Positions 10,096 to 19,043 of a stretch of DNA of 64,000 nt are shown here, piece after piece. Under the pieces are notes generated by a model. That model had not been told where the DNA came from. It did no database searches and saw only the letters and a program-made list of their open reading frames with translations. The position numbers and the translations under genes were made by a program. Origin of the DNA: Bradyrhizobium embrapense (GTDB lineage Bacteria; Pseudomonadota; Alphaproteobacteria; Rhizobiales; Xanthobacteraceae). Numbering within the stretch: the first letter of the stretch is position 1; each line of letters starts with the position of its first letter. The stretch lies in contig NZ_LFIP02000002.1 in the NCBI RefSeq assembly GCF_001189235.2, positions 372,411 through 436,410 on the forward strand, read 5' to 3'.

Positions 10096-11586
10096 TCAGT
10101 CGGTAATGAAGCCGTAGGTGCCGCGGTAATTCCGCGCCGGCTCGGTGCGGCCGGGCACGCCGTAAATGCGATTGAGGCTGCCGAGCAGGTCGGCCTGTGG
10201 GTCGGATGCGTTGGCGAAGCCGTCATCCGGGCGCGACAAATCCTTTTGCGCCACGGCGCGAACCACATAGGGCGTCACCAGAACCATCAGTTCGGTCTGG
10301 TTGTTGACGAAGTCGCGGCTGCGGAACAGCGTGCCGAGCACGGGCAGGGACGCCAGCCCGGGAAGGCCGTTGATCGCCTGCTTGGTCTGATCCTGGATCA
10401 GGCCGGCCATGGCCATCGAGCCGCCCGAAGGAATTTCCAGCGTGGTCTCGGCGCGGCGGGTCTTGATCGAAGGGATCGTCGTTCCACCCGCGCCGCCGGT
10501 CAGCGCGTTCTCGGTCGAGACTTCCGACACTTCCGTCATCACGCGCAGGCTGATGCGCCCTTCGGTCAGCACCACCGGCGTGAAGTTGAGCGAAATGCCG
10601 AATTTCTTGAAGCTGACGGTCTGGACGCAATTCCCGATCGCGCCCGTCGTCGAGGTCTGGCAGGTCACGCCGGTCGGAATTGGAAACTCGCCGCCCGAGA
10701 TGAAGGTCGCCGATTCGCCCGAGATTGCGGTCAGGTTCGGTTCGGCGAGGGTCCGCACGACACCGGCGCTTTCCATGGCGCGGATCGTTGCCGACACCGA
10801 CGATCCGAACGACGTGGTCAGATTGTTGCCGGACACCAGCGGCGAGCTGTTCGCGGTGAACGGGTTGCTGTTGGCGAATTTCACCACGGTCGTGCCGTAG
10901 TTGAGGTTCGCGGTGAGGTCGATGCCGAGCTGCTTGATCAGGCTGCGCGCGACTTCGGCAACCGTGACCTTCAGCATCACCTGGTCGCGGCCGCGAACCG
11001 TGATCGAGTTCACGACCTTGTCGGGGCTGCCGACCAGCCGCGTGGCGATATCGCCGGCCTGCTGTGCTTCGATCGGGCTCGCAGCGCTCCCGCTCAGCAT
11101 CACGCCGTCGCCGACGCCCTCGATCTGGATATCGGAATTCGGCAGTGCCGCACGCAGCGCGGCGCGCACGCCGTTGAGATCGCGCTTGACCGCGATGTCA
11201 TAGGCCGCAATCTGCTGGCCGGCGGCGTCGAAGAACACGATGTTGGTCTGGCCGACCGTCGCGCCGATGATGTAGGCGCGTTGCGCCGAGCGCACCACGG
11301 CGTTGGCGATTTTGGGATCGGCGACCAACACGTCCTTGATGTCCCGGGGCAGATCGATCACGATCGACTTGCCGACGCCGAGCGAGAGGAACCGGGCATT
11401 CATCTGGCCGCCATCGGCCGATGCGGCAGCGGCAGGCGCGGCGCGATAATCGCTCGCCACCACCGGTGTCAGCGCCGGGTTGAGCGTGAGCGCCGCGACG
11501 GCCGAGAACGACAATGCGCGGACCATGAAGGCCCGCATCGTCCGTTGAGTTGCCCCGCCCTTCATCACGTGTGTCCTCATGGTCAC
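10096..11586 (-). CDS. cpaC: Tad pilus outer-membrane secretin CpaC (RcpA)
   Basis: 496 residues. A signal peptide (~1-45) is followed by the pilus-assembly N-terminal domain (SLGVGKSIVIDLPRDIKDV, ~70-140), a BON-like segment and the secretin domain (~250-450), with the conserved AEPNLTAISGESATFISGGE and IPSIKTRRAETTLEI regions. It forms the outer-membrane channel for the Flp pilus. Its stop lies 8 bp before cpaD, and its start overlaps the end of cpaB by 4 bp. Another protein in the window (16179-16682) carries only the N-terminal domain. Confidence 0.94.
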   Translation of the reverse strand: MTMRTHVMKGGATQRTMRAFMVRALSFSAVAALTLNPALTPVVASDYRAAPAAAASADGGQMNARFLSLGVGKSIVIDLPRDIKDVLVADPKIANAVVRSAQRAYIIGATVGQTNIVFFDAAGQQIAAYDIAVKRDLNGVRAALRAALPNSDIQIEGVGDGVMLSGSAASPIEAQQAGDIATRLVGSPDKVVNSITVRGRDQVMLKVTVAEVARSLIKQLGIDLTANLNYGTTVVKFANSNPFTANSSPLVSGNNLTTSFGSSVSATIRAMESAGVVRTLAEPNLTAISGESATFISGGEFPIPTGVTCQTSTTGAIGNCVQTVSFKKFGISLNFTPVVLTEGRISLRVMTEVSEVSTENALTGGAGGTTIPSIKTRRAETTLEIPSGGSMAMAGLIQDQTKQAINGLPGLASLPVLGTLFRSRDFVNNQTELMVLVTPYVVRAVAQKDLSRPDDGFANASDPQADLLGSLNRIYGVPGRTEPARNYRGTYGFITD

Positions 11587-12377
11587 TTCTGCATCGTCGC
11601 CTGGTTGGCAACGCCAAAGCGGATGACGTTGATCGTGTCACCGCGCCTCTGGCGGCTGTCGTCGATCTTGGTTTCGGGCGCGTTGTTGTCGGCGATGCTG
11701 CGCAGCGCCAGCGACAGGACGCCGCTCTGGCGCGCGCGCGCCAGCGTCTCGGTCTGTTCGGGCTTCAGCTCCAGCGTCACCGTCTTGCCGATCAGTGCGT
11801 TGGTGCCGTCCTTTTCCTTCGGTGCCTGGTCGATCGCGAGCACGCGGATGTTGGTCAGGATCACTTCGGAGTTGACGATGTCGGCGCCGTTGCGATCCGG
11901 ATTCTTGTCCCGCTTCGACAGCAGGACGTCGACCCGGTCATTCGGCAGGATGAAGCCGCCGGCGCCAGTCTCGGGTGAGATTTCGGTCGATACCGCCCGC
12001 ATGCCGGTCGGCAGGATCGCGGCCATGAAGCCGCTGCCGTCGGCCTTGACGAGCTTCTGCTCGCGAATCGGTTCGCCCTGGATGAACGGGGCGCGCGCAA
12101 TCGAACCGGTCACGTCCTTGATCGCTTCGGCGTTGCTGTCCCTGCGCATGAAGCTGGCGCTGGCGGTTGCCGCCGGCCAGGTCTGCCATTGCAAGTCTTC
12201 GGGCTTCACGGCCTGGCCGAGGCCGATGTCGGTCTTCGCGACCAGGATGTCGACGGTGGGCAGCTGCGCGACAGGTGGGGGCGGCGCCGGCCTGTCGTCG
12301 CTTCCACTCGCCAAATAGAGCGCCGCGAGGCCGGCGCAGCCTGCGATTGCGAGGACCAGAATGCGGGCCTTATCCAT
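11583..12377 (-). CDS. cpaB: Flp pilus assembly protein CpaB (RcpC), SAF domain
   Basis: 264 residues. A single N-terminal membrane anchor (~5-24) is followed by a SAF domain (~45-115: DILVAKTDIGLGQAVKPEDLQW) and the RcpC-like domain (~120-240), which includes FILPNDRVDVLLSK. CpaB is a periplasmic component thought to connect the inner-membrane platform with the secretin. The 127-bp gap upstream, between cpaA and cpaB, is AT-richer than the surroundings and could hold an internal promoter. Confidence 0.92.
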   Translation of the reverse strand: MDKARILVLAIAGCAGLAALYLASGSDDRPAPPPPVAQLPTVDILVAKTDIGLGQAVKPEDLQWQTWPAATASASFMRRDSNAEAIKDVTGSIARAPFIQGEPIREQKLVKADGSGFMAAILPTGMRAVSTEISPETGAGGFILPNDRVDVLLSKRDKNPDRNGADIVNSEVILTNIRVLAIDQAPKEKDGTNALIGKTVTLELKPEQTETLARARQSGVLSLALRSIADNNAPETKIDDSRQRRGDTINVIRFGVANQATMQK

Positions 12378-12504
12378 TACGCTTCACTTTCCACATGACG
12401 CCGCGACGCTGCCGCCGCCGTGATGGGAGTTGACCAGCTATTCGTCAAAGCATGGTTAATGAGGCGTATCTAAATCGCCTTAACGGGCGGTTACCGCTGC
12501 TTTG

Positions 12505-13029
12505 TCAGCGCATCGCCAGGTGCGCGAGATCGATCGTCTTGATCCAGTCCGTCTCGGGATAGATCAGCAGGGCGCCGAGGGCGAGTGCGATGCCGTAGGG
12601 AATTCCGGTCTGCTTGTCGTGCAGGCGGCTGAGCCAGGCCTGGTTCGCGAGCGCATAGGGCAGCGGCCATTGCCGGAGCTGCAGCAGCAGCAGCGTCAGC
12701 GCGCCGCCGAACAGCGACGCGAAGACCAGATAGGGGAGCAGATGCTCGAAACCGAACCACAGGCCGGCCGCGGCGGCGACCTTGGCATCTCCGCCGCCGA
12801 CCCAGCCCATCGCAAACATGCCGAATGCCACCGCCAGAACCAGCGCGCCCGCGCCGGCATGGTCGAGCATCTCGTGGATGCCCATCCCGGTCAGCGGCGC
12901 CAGGATGAAGAACCCGGCCACCAGCGCCAGCGAGATCCGGTTCGGGATCGTCATGGTCAAGAGATCGCTCGCCGCCGCAAAGGCCATCAGGGCCGGGAAC
13001 AGCATCAAGCGTGCGATGTCGAGGATCAT
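12505..13029 (-). CDS. cpaA: Prepilin peptidase CpaA (TadV)
   Basis: 174-residue polytopic aspartic peptidase (A24 family) that processes Flp prepilin at the inner membrane. The two catalytic Asp motifs are visible: Asp near residue 22 (AASDLLTMTIPNR) and Asp in GGGDAKVAAA near residue 80. It lacks the N-methylase domain of PilD, as usual for Tad peptidases. It is the first machine gene after the pilin, separated from it by 170 bp and a terminator hairpin. Confidence 0.92.
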   Translation of the reverse strand: MILDIARLMLFPALMAFAAASDLLTMTIPNRISLALVAGFFILAPLTGMGIHEMLDHAGAGALVLAVAFGMFAMGWVGGGDAKVAAAAGLWFGFEHLLPYLVFASLFGGALTLLLLQLRQWPLPYALANQAWLSRLHDKQTGIPYGIALALGALLIYPETDWIKTIDLAHLAMR

Positions 13030-13149
13030 GGATTCATGCCGTCAAGCTGGAGCTGCGGTCGAGACCCGACGCTAGCGGCCAATGGTGAACAATCGGGAAA
13101 AGCCGCCGCGGCCGCCATCAAGGCGCCGACCGCCTGTCCGCCAAATAGC

Positions 13150-13176
13150 AAAGGTCCCGGGGCTGCCGGGACCTTT
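13150..13176 (-). terminator. Hairpin after the Flp pilin gene
   Basis: Perfect 11-bp stem (AAAGGTCCCGG / CCGGGACCTTT) with a 5-nt loop, 24 bp beyond the pilin stop. The U-tract after it is weak, so it may only partly terminate. That would give high pilin mRNA with some read-through into the cpa genes (inference). Confidence 0.75.
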
Positions 13177-13199
13177 GATGCGAGTTCGTTCGAACCGGC

Positions 13200-13364
13200 T
13201 TACTTCAGCGAGTTGGAGACCGTGTTGAAGGTGGTCGAGAGCTTGGAGCCGACGCCGTTGACAGCCGCGATGATCGCGATGGCGATACCGGTGGCGATCA
13301 GGCCGTATTCGATGGCAGTCGCGCCCGACTCATCCTTCACGAAGCGCGAGACGAGGTTCTTCAT
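13200..13364 (-). CDS. Flp/Fap family type IVb major pilin
   Basis: 54-residue precursor, shorter than most annotated genes. It has a leader of about 14 residues and a processing motif: G-14 A-15 T-16, then AIEYGL with the conserved Glu/Tyr pair. A ~20-residue hydrophobic helix (IATGIAIAIIAAV) and a short tail follow. CpaA is expected to cleave after Gly14. The start at 13364 is set by a strong AGGAG seven bases upstream; a 24-residue in-frame extension to 13436 lacks such support and spoils the leader. The gene is monocistronic-like, with its own hairpin, ahead of the cpa operon. Confidence 0.93.
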   Translation of the reverse strand: MKNLVSRFVKDESGATAIEYGLIATGIAIAIIAAVNGVGSKLSTTFNTVSNSLK

Positions 13365-13646
13365 AAGTAACTCCTGTGTACACGTGGCTGGTCGAACTAG
13401 GTTTGGTCTCGCCGGCGTTCTCAGCACCGTGACCATTGCGGCACCCTACGGTTCGACAATTTCGGCGCAGTTAATTTGATCGCATAAACACAGCGGGAAC
13501 CCGCAGTTGTTGAGCACAGTAAATTTGGCCTTAAGCGGCCCGTTAAGATTGCAGATTGTTGCAGGGGCCCGCTGCTATCGGCACCTGTTCACGGGTCCTT
13601 AAGCGCACATCTATACGCATGGGGCTTCCGTCAAAACGAGGCCGTC

Positions 13647-14477
13647 ATGCCCACCCTTCCCTTTGAAGTCATCGAGATGATCGGCCAGACGATGATGAAG
13701 GTGGTGCCGATCACCATCGCGCTGGCGCTGTTCTTCACGGTGCTCACTCATTTCTGGGCCTGCAATCCCGGCAAGCCATGGTGGCAAAAGCGTGAGCTGG
13801 TCACCGACATCTGCTACTGGTTCTTCGTGCCGGCATTCGCCCGCGTGCTGCGGATCGGGCTCCTGGTGGTTGGCGCAGCCGTGGTGTTCAACGTTCACGA
13901 AGCCGACGATCTGATCGCATTCTACGAGAACGGACACGGCCCGCTGGCGCAGCTTCCGCTCTGGCTGCAGTCTATCATCTTCCTGGTCGCCTCCGATTTC
14001 ATGCTGTACTGGCTGCATCGGATGTTCCATGGCGGCGGCTTCTGGAAATATCACGCCATTCATCACTCCTCCGAGGATCTTGAATGGATCTCGGCGGCAC
14101 GCTTCCATCCGGTCAATCTTCTGATCGGCACGATCACCGTCGATGTGATCCTGCTGATGGCGGGCATCTCGCCGAACATCATGCTGTGGGTGGGGCCGTT
14201 CACCACATTCCACTCGGCATTCGTGCACGCCAACCTGAACTGGACGCTCGGCCCGTTCAAATACGTGATCGCGACACCGGTGTTTCACCGCTGGCATCAC
14301 ACCGGGCTCGAGGAAGGCGGCGACACCAATTTCGCAGGCACGTTTCCGCTCTGGGATATTCTGTTCGGTACGTTCCGGATGCCCGAAGGCAAGCTTCCGG
14401 AAGATTATGGCGTCGATGCCGAACAGGGCGTGCCGTCCGAGATCGGCGGACAGTTGGCCTATCCGTTCCGGCAATGA
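13647..14477 (+). CDS. Fatty acid hydroxylase / sterol desaturase superfamily membrane protein
   Basis: 276-residue di-iron membrane oxygenase with about four hydrophobic segments. The histidine clusters that bind the iron pair are complete: HRMFH at 124-128, HAIHH at 136-140 and HRWHH at 214-218, plus additional His189 and His194. Family members hydroxylate or desaturate sterols, fatty acyl chains or carotenoids at the membrane. The substrate cannot be told here; hopanoid or lipid modification is a reasonable guess for this group. It is followed 24 bp later by a multi-pass membrane protein, possibly co-transcribed. Confidence 0.85.
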   Translation: MPTLPFEVIEMIGQTMMKVVPITIALALFFTVLTHFWACNPGKPWWQKRELVTDICYWFFVPAFARVLRIGLLVVGAAVVFNVHEADDLIAFYENGHGPLAQLPLWLQSIIFLVASDFMLYWLHRMFHGGGFWKYHAIHHSSEDLEWISAARFHPVNLLIGTITVDVILLMAGISPNIMLWVGPFTTFHSAFVHANLNWTLGPFKYVIATPVFHRWHHTGLEEGGDTNFAGTFPLWDILFGTFRMPEGKLPEDYGVDAEQGVPSEIGGQLAYPFRQ

Positions 14478-14501
14478 CGCCGCCAGCCGGCCGGTGCCAT
14501 C

Positions 14502-15947
14502 ATGAGCGCTGAGACGGCGACCTTCCCGCGCGCGAAAGTCTCCGCTTTCGCCGAGCTCCCGGCCTGGTTCTGGATGGCGTGCGGCGTCTATGCGCTGCTG
14601 CTGTTCGTCGGCAACAGGCTGCTCGCCGATTCCGACACCTACTGGCAGATTGCCGTCGGCCGCTGGATCCTCGACCATCGCACGCTGCCGTCTATCGACA
14701 TCTATTCGTTCACCAAGGCCGGTGAGCCGTGGGTGTCGTCGTCCTGGTTGGCGCAGGTTCTGTTCGCGAAGGCCTATGACCTCGCCGGATGGACCGGCCC
14801 GGTGGCGCTGGCCGCCGCCTGCGCCGCTGCCAGCTTCGCGCTGCTCACCGCCATCCTCAGCCGCGCGCTACCGACGGTCTACGCGAGCCTGATTGCGCTA
14901 GCGGCGCTGGTTCTGATCTGCGGGCACCTGCTGGCCCGTCCGCATGTGCTGGCGATGCCCATCATGGTCGTCTGGGCGAACGGCCTGATGACCGCCAGCG
15001 AACGCCGCGAGGCGCCTTCGTTCTGGCTGCTACCGCTGATCGCGCTGTGGGCCAATCTGCACGGCGGCTTTCTATTTGGCGTGGTACTGGCCGGCGCATT
15101 CGCGCTCGATGCGATGTGGAATGCCTTGCCGGCCCAGAGGCCGGCGCTGGCGCTGCGCTGGGCGGCGTTCGGCATCGGCGCGCTCGCTGCGTGCTGCGCG
15201 ACCCCCTATGGCTGGGGCTCGATCCTCGCCTCGCTCAGGATTCTCGGCCTCGGCGAATTGTTGCACCTGATCACAGAGTGGAAGCCGGCGACATTCGGCG
15301 AGATCGAGCCGTTCGGACTATCGATCCTGGGCCTGCTCGGCGCTGCGCTCTATTACGGGGCGAGGTTGCCGCTGCCGCGAATCATCCTGGTGCTGGGCTT
15401 GCTGCACATGGCGCTGTCCCATGTCAGAAATCTCGAGCTGCTTGCCCTGCTGCTGCCGCTGGCCGTGCTGACGCCGGTCGCCACCCAGTTCGGGCTGCGC
15501 GCCGCCAGCGCGGTCCGCCCGAGGGTTGCTCCGGCCGCAATCCTTGTCGTCGGGCTTTGCGCGTGGACCGCAGTCGCTGCCGCGCGCCGGGTCATATCGC
15601 CACCGCCGATCTATTCGCCGGCCGCCGCCGTTGACGCGATGAAGGCGCACGACGTCAAGCGCGTGCTCAACGATCTGCAGTTCGGCGGCTACCTGATCTG
15701 GCGTCAGATGCCGGTGTTCATCGACGGGCGTGCCGAACTCTACGGCGAGGCGTTCGGCATGAGCTTGGTCCGCGCGGTTCAGCTCAAGGACGTCAACGGC
15801 TTCCTCAGTCTGCTCGCAACACATGATATCGATGCGGTGATGCTCGATCCAACCACGCCGGCGTCCAAATTGCTGGATCACATCGCAGGATGGCAGCGCC
15901 TCTACGCCGATGACCGCGTGGTCGTCCACGTCCGCGCCGCCGGCTGA
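14502..15947 (+). CDS. Multi-pass membrane protein of unknown function (glycosyltransferase-C-like topology)
   Basis: 481 residues with roughly ten to twelve hydrophobic segments and a soluble C-terminal tail of ~110 residues. The first loop carries DSDTYWQIAVGRWILDH, and TYW/acid motifs like this after the first helix recall GT-C/ArnT-type polyprenol-sugar transferases. The overall layout fits that group, but I do not recognise a named family. Start ATG 14502 lies 24 bp after the hydroxylase stop. It could modify surface lipids or glycans near the pilus genes (inference only). Confidence 0.7.
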   Translation: MSAETATFPRAKVSAFAELPAWFWMACGVYALLLFVGNRLLADSDTYWQIAVGRWILDHRTLPSIDIYSFTKAGEPWVSSSWLAQVLFAKAYDLAGWTGPVALAAACAAASFALLTAILSRALPTVYASLIALAALVLICGHLLARPHVLAMPIMVVWANGLMTASERREAPSFWLLPLIALWANLHGGFLFGVVLAGAFALDAMWNALPAQRPALALRWAAFGIGALAACCATPYGWGSILASLRILGLGELLHLITEWKPATFGEIEPFGLSILGLLGAALYYGARLPLPRIILVLGLLHMALSHVRNLELLALLLPLAVLTPVATQFGLRAASAVRPRVAPAAILVVGLCAWTAVAAARRVISPPPIYSPAAAVDAMKAHDVKRVLNDLQFGGYLIWRQMPVFIDGRAELYGEAFGMSLVRAVQLKDVNGFLSLLATHDIDAVMLDPTTPASKLLDHIAGWQRLYADDRVVVHVRAAG

Positions 15948-16178
15948 AACCGCCGCAGGCGCTCGCCACCCAGTGGCTGGACGACGGGAAACGGCGGCCG
16001 GATGGTCCCGCGCGAGGCATCGGAGGGTTAGCCGATCGGCTCGGGAAGTCGCGACATCCGCGCAATTCGGCGATCGATCTTTGCTCTTCCTAAATGAATT
16101 GCCGTCAGATTTGCCAGCGTCGGGCGCCGGTCCGCAGCGTATCGCCTTTGCCGGCCTGTTAACGTCCCGGGGTAGAGT

Positions 16179-16682
16179 ATGTCGTTTCAGTCCCAGCGTA
16201 TTCGCGCCGTCATGCGCATCGGTTTCATCTCGATGGCCGCAGCCTTGCTGCTGGGGCCTGCACTCGCAACGGCAGCGCCGGATCCCGACCGGATCGCGGT
16301 CAATGTCGATCAGGCCAAGCTCGTCAAGCTGCCCGGCGGCATTGCCACGATCGTGGTCGGCAATCCCCTGATCGCCGACGTCACCCTGCAGAATGGCGGG
16401 GTTGTCGTGGTGACCGGCAAGGGTTATGGCGCGACCAATTTCATCGCACTCGACCGCTCCGGCCAGGTGCTGGTGGATCGCCAGATCCAGGTCGAAGGTC
16501 CGAGCGATCAGCTCGTCACCGTCTATCGCGGCATCGATCGCGAGACCTATAGCTGCATGCCGGTTTGTCAGCGTCGCATCACGCTCGGCGACGGCGACAC
16601 CTATTTCAAGGCGACCATGGATCAGGCCGGTACGCTCAACAATCAGGCCTCCGGCTCGGGCGGCGCGAAGCCGCAGAACTGA
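16179..16682 (+). CDS. Stand-alone pilus-assembly N-terminal (CpaC-N-like) periplasmic protein
   Basis: 167 residues. A signal peptide (cleavage likely after ALATAAP) is followed by one domain matching the N-terminal domain of CpaC in this window: IAVNVDQAKLVKLPGG...ADVTLQNGGVVVVTGKGYGATN aligns with the corresponding CpaC stretch (IVIDLPRDIKDVLVADPKIAN...IIGATVGQTN). There is no secretin domain, so it cannot form a channel alone. It may be a periplasmic adaptor of the Tad machine. An internal ATG (16212) is an alternative start. The 230 bp upstream contains nothing recognisable. Confidence 0.8.
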   Translation: MSFQSQRIRAVMRIGFISMAAALLLGPALATAAPDPDRIAVNVDQAKLVKLPGGIATIVVGNPLIADVTLQNGGVVVVTGKGYGATNFIALDRSGQVLVDRQIQVEGPSDQLVTVYRGIDRETYSCMPVCQRRITLGDGDTYFKATMDQAGTLNNQASGSGGAKPQN

Positions 16683-16854
16683 CGCGCGTCCGCTCCGGGC
16701 GCCTCACACGCCGCCGTCCTGGCCGATCGCAGGCCGCTCGCCCGACGTGCTTAACAAAGGCCTACCGGATTGGGTCGCTCTGTCTCGATTCGGCGAAATA
16801 CTTCAACAATGACTCTTCGGTAGTTGTTGCCGTCACATTGATCCGGGGTCGTTG

Positions 16855-17406
16855 ATGCTGCTGCCCGCTCATCCTCTTGCACGCCTGCTCCGTCGCTTTC
16901 GCCGAGACCGCCGCGGTGCGACCGTGGTCGAATTCGCGATGGTCGCGCCGCTGTTTTTCGCGCTGCTTTTTGCGATCATCGAAGTGGCAATGATCTTCTT
17001 CGCCAGCCAGGTGCTTGAGACGGCGACGCAGGATTCCGCGCGGATGGTCATGACCGGTCAGGCGCAGGGCGCGAATTACAGCCAGCAGGATTTCAAGAAA
17101 TTCGTCTGTGGCGCGGTCAGCCAGGCGTTGTTCGATTGCAACAACGGCATCTACGTCGACGTGCGGAGTTATCCTGCGACGAGTTTTTCGACCGTCAACC
17201 TCGTGCCCATCATCGACCCCACCCAGGTGAAATGGTGTCCCGGCAAGGACGGTGACGTCGTCGTGGTCCGGCTGTTCTATCAGTGGCCGCTGTTCGTCAC
17301 CAAGGTCTTCAGCTCCACCGCCCTCGCCAACGGCAAGCGGCTGCTGATCGCGACCGCAACGTTCAAGAACGAGCCCTCCGGAACCGCCGGCACGACATGC
17401 TCATGA
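16855..17406 (+). CDS. TadE-type pseudopilin
   Basis: 183 residues. A basic N-terminus (RLLRRFRRDRRGATVVEFAMVAPLFF) holds the prepilin-like cleavage site (after Gly, before ATVVEFA, with the conserved Glu) and is followed by one hydrophobic helix and a periplasmic domain with paired Cys residues. TadE/TadF are minor pseudopilins processed by the CpaA/TadV peptidase. ATG 16855 is preferred over the adjacent TTG. The gene overlaps the next by 4 bp (ATGA). Confidence 0.87.
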   Translation: MLLPAHPLARLLRRFRRDRRGATVVEFAMVAPLFFALLFAIIEVAMIFFASQVLETATQDSARMVMTGQAQGANYSQQDFKKFVCGAVSQALFDCNNGIYVDVRSYPATSFSTVNLVPIIDPTQVKWCPGKDGDVVVVRLFYQWPLFVTKVFSSTALANGKRLLIATATFKNEPSGTAGTTCS

Positions 17407-18044
17407 GCAAAGTCATGAAAACCCCGCCCGCGGCGTTGCTGCGCTTTGTCGTCGCTCTCGGGCGTGATCGCCGGGGCCTCGCCGCCGTCGAGTTCGCTTT
17501 CATCATGCCGCTGATGCTGGTGCTGTTCTTCGGCACCGTGGAGTTCTCATCCGGTGTCGCGGTCGATCGCAAGGTTACGCTGATGGCGCGCGCCGCGTCG
17601 GACCTGACATCGCAGGCGACGCAGGTGGTGGATGCCGACCTCCAGAACTTCTTCAGCGCCAGCGTCGGCATCATGACGCCCTACGATCCGTCGCCGACCA
17701 GGGTCACGTTGTCGGAAATCTACGTCGACAAATCCAACATCGCGCGGATCCAGTGGAGCAAGGCGGGGGTGATGAGCGCGGGCGCCACGCAGGCTACCGT
17801 GGTAGCCTCAAGCCGCAGTCAGGGCGACATCGTGACAAGCATCGTTCCGTCGGCGCTGCTGGTTTCGGGCACCTATCTGATCTTCAGCGAAGTCAGCTAC
17901 AAATACGTTCCGACGGTCGGCTATGTGATGGCCAAGGCCGGCATTAATCTCAGCGACGTTGCCTTCACGCGGCCGCGGCAGTCGGTTTGCGTGTTCTACG
18001 CGCCGACCTCCGCCACCATGCCGACGACCTGCTCGACCTACTAA
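17403..18044 (+). CDS. TadE/TadG-family pseudopilin
   Basis: 213 residues with the same architecture as its neighbour: a basic stretch, GLAAVEFAFIMPLMLVLFF with the conserved Glu, one membrane helix and a ~150-residue periplasmic part. The start ATG overlaps the previous stop (ATGA at 17403-17406), so the pair is translationally coupled. An ATG six bases upstream (17397) is also possible. The pair probably forms the minor-pilin complex of the Tad pilus encoded at 4.6-13.4 kb, although it is separated from that operon. Confidence 0.85.
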   Translation: MSKVMKTPPAALLRFVVALGRDRRGLAAVEFAFIMPLMLVLFFGTVEFSSGVAVDRKVTLMARAASDLTSQATQVVDADLQNFFSASVGIMTPYDPSPTRVTLSEIYVDKSNIARIQWSKAGVMSAGATQATVVASSRSQGDIVTSIVPSALLVSGTYLIFSEVSYKYVPTVGYVMAKAGINLSDVAFTRPRQSVCVFYAPTSATMPTTCSTY

Positions 18045-18046
18045 AG

Positions 18047-18095
18047 CATGATCCGGAAAAGTGCGAAGCGGTTTTCCGAAAAGATCGCTCAAACA
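18047..18095. repeat. Common rhizobial intergenic repeat
   Basis: Contains the inverted pair CCGGAAAA ... TTTTCCG around GTGCGAAGCGG, then AAAGATCGCTCAAACAAGG. I recognise this as one of the highly repeated short intergenic elements of Bradyrhizobium-like genomes (from memory, not searched). It lies between convergent genes. Confidence 0.6.
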
Positions 18096-18164
18096 AGGAG
18101 CTCAAGCGCGAAGGTGCTTCAACCTGATCTCATCGCGCTTTAGGATCACAGAGCGCGATCCAGA

Positions 18165-18196
18165 CAAAAAGGGCCGCACCCGAAGGTGCGGCCCTT
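18165..18196 (-). terminator. Rho-independent terminator of the cold-shock gene
   Basis: Read on the minus strand: 12-bp perfect stem AAGGGCCGCACC / GGTGCGGCCCTT with a UUCG tetraloop, followed by a run of five T's. It lies 49 bp after the cold-shock stop codon. Confidence 0.92.
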
Positions 18197-18244
18197 GATG
18201 CTTTGACGACAATTTCCTGGAGCTTCGCGCTCCGGGAAATCGGC

Positions 18245-18457
18245 TTATCCAGCGGCGCGCAGATTGTCGGCCGAGGATTTGCCGGAACGGCGGTCAGCAA
18301 CGATCTCGTAGGAGATCTTCTGGCCCTCACGCAGAGTGCCAAGGCCGGCGCGCTCGACTGCACTGATGTGCACGAACACGTCGTTCCCGCCTTCATCCGG
18401 CTGGATGAAGCCGTAGCCCTTGGTCGCGTTAAACCACTTCACGGTTCCCATGCTCAC
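18245..18457 (-). CDS. cspA: Cold-shock domain protein (CspA family)
   Basis: 70-residue single-stranded nucleic-acid-binding protein. RNP1 (KGYGFIQ) and RNP2 (DVFVHIS) are both intact, so RNA chaperone or antitermination activity is expected. The GTG at 18457 is supported by AAGGGA eight bases upstream; an ATG two codons later is the alternative and gives the standard MGTVKWFN start. It is monocistronic with a strong terminator. About 270 bp separates it from infA upstream, enough for a long cold-shock-type 5' leader (inference). Confidence 0.95.
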   Translation of the reverse strand: MSMGTVKWFNATKGYGFIQPDEGGNDVFVHISAVERAGLGTLREGQKISYEIVADRRSGKSSADNLRAAG

Positions 18458-18725
18458 GTGGGTAGTCCCTTCTCAGATATACAAGTTCAAGACCCGCTGG
18501 TCGGCGGGGTGGTGAGATCGAATTTTTGGAAGGGTCGTCAGCGTCTGAACCGGCTGTACCGGTATTGGCTAATGTCGTCCGGCCGAAAATCGATGGGTAG
18601 GATATTATTCGATAGAAGGGCTCAAAACAATCCTGACGTGCGCGATTTTTTGGCCGGCGCAGCCGCCGGCCAATTGTTGCGCAGGACATCGGGACGCCAT
18701 GCGCGCGACGGTTGCAATGTCCAGC

Positions 18726-19019
18726 CTATCGGCGACGGAACTGGCCGCCGCGCTGCGCACCGCCCCGCGGCGGACCGCCGGGTGCGCCACTCGGACGTTC
18801 GTCCTTGTGCCGAAAAATCAGGCGGCCTTTTTCGAGATCGTAGGGCGACATTTCGATCGTGACACGGTCGCCGGCCAGCGTCTTGATGCGGTTTTTCTTC
18901 ATCTTGCCGGCGGTGTAGGCGACGATTTCGTGTCCGGCATCGAGTTGCACCCGGTAACGAGCGTCGGGGAGGATTTCGGTCACCAGTCCTTCGAACTGGA
19001 TCAGCTCTTCCTTAGCCAT
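18726..19019 (-). CDS. infA: Translation initiation factor IF-1 paralogue with Gly/Arg-rich tail
   Basis: 97 residues. The first ~72 match the IF-1 S1-like fold ([18 protein letters not shown]...[11 protein letters not shown]...[21 protein letters not shown]), which normally binds the ribosomal A site. The last ~22 residues are a Gly/Pro/Arg tail ([17 protein letters not shown]) not found in canonical IF-1. It lies 24 bp downstream of rhlE, so the two are co-transcribed. Because most bacteria encode a separate housekeeping IF-1, this is probably a second, cold- or RNA-remodelling-related copy (inference). Confidence 0.85.
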   Translation of the reverse strand: MAKEELIQFEGLVTEILPDARYRVQLDAGHEIVAYTAGKMKKNRIKTLAGDRVTIEMSPYDLEKGRLIFRHKDERPSGAPGGPPRGGAQRGGQFRRR

Positions 19020-19043
19020 ATGGTTCTCCAGATCGAGCGACGG

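Noticed and set aside
10063..12318. 751-residue open frame antisense to cpaC/cpaB
   Set aside because: Shadow of two clear genes; low-complexity His/Arg/Asp sequence.
13611..14678. 355-residue open frame antisense to the fatty acid hydroxylase
   Set aside because: The sense frame has all di-iron histidine motifs; the antisense frame has none.
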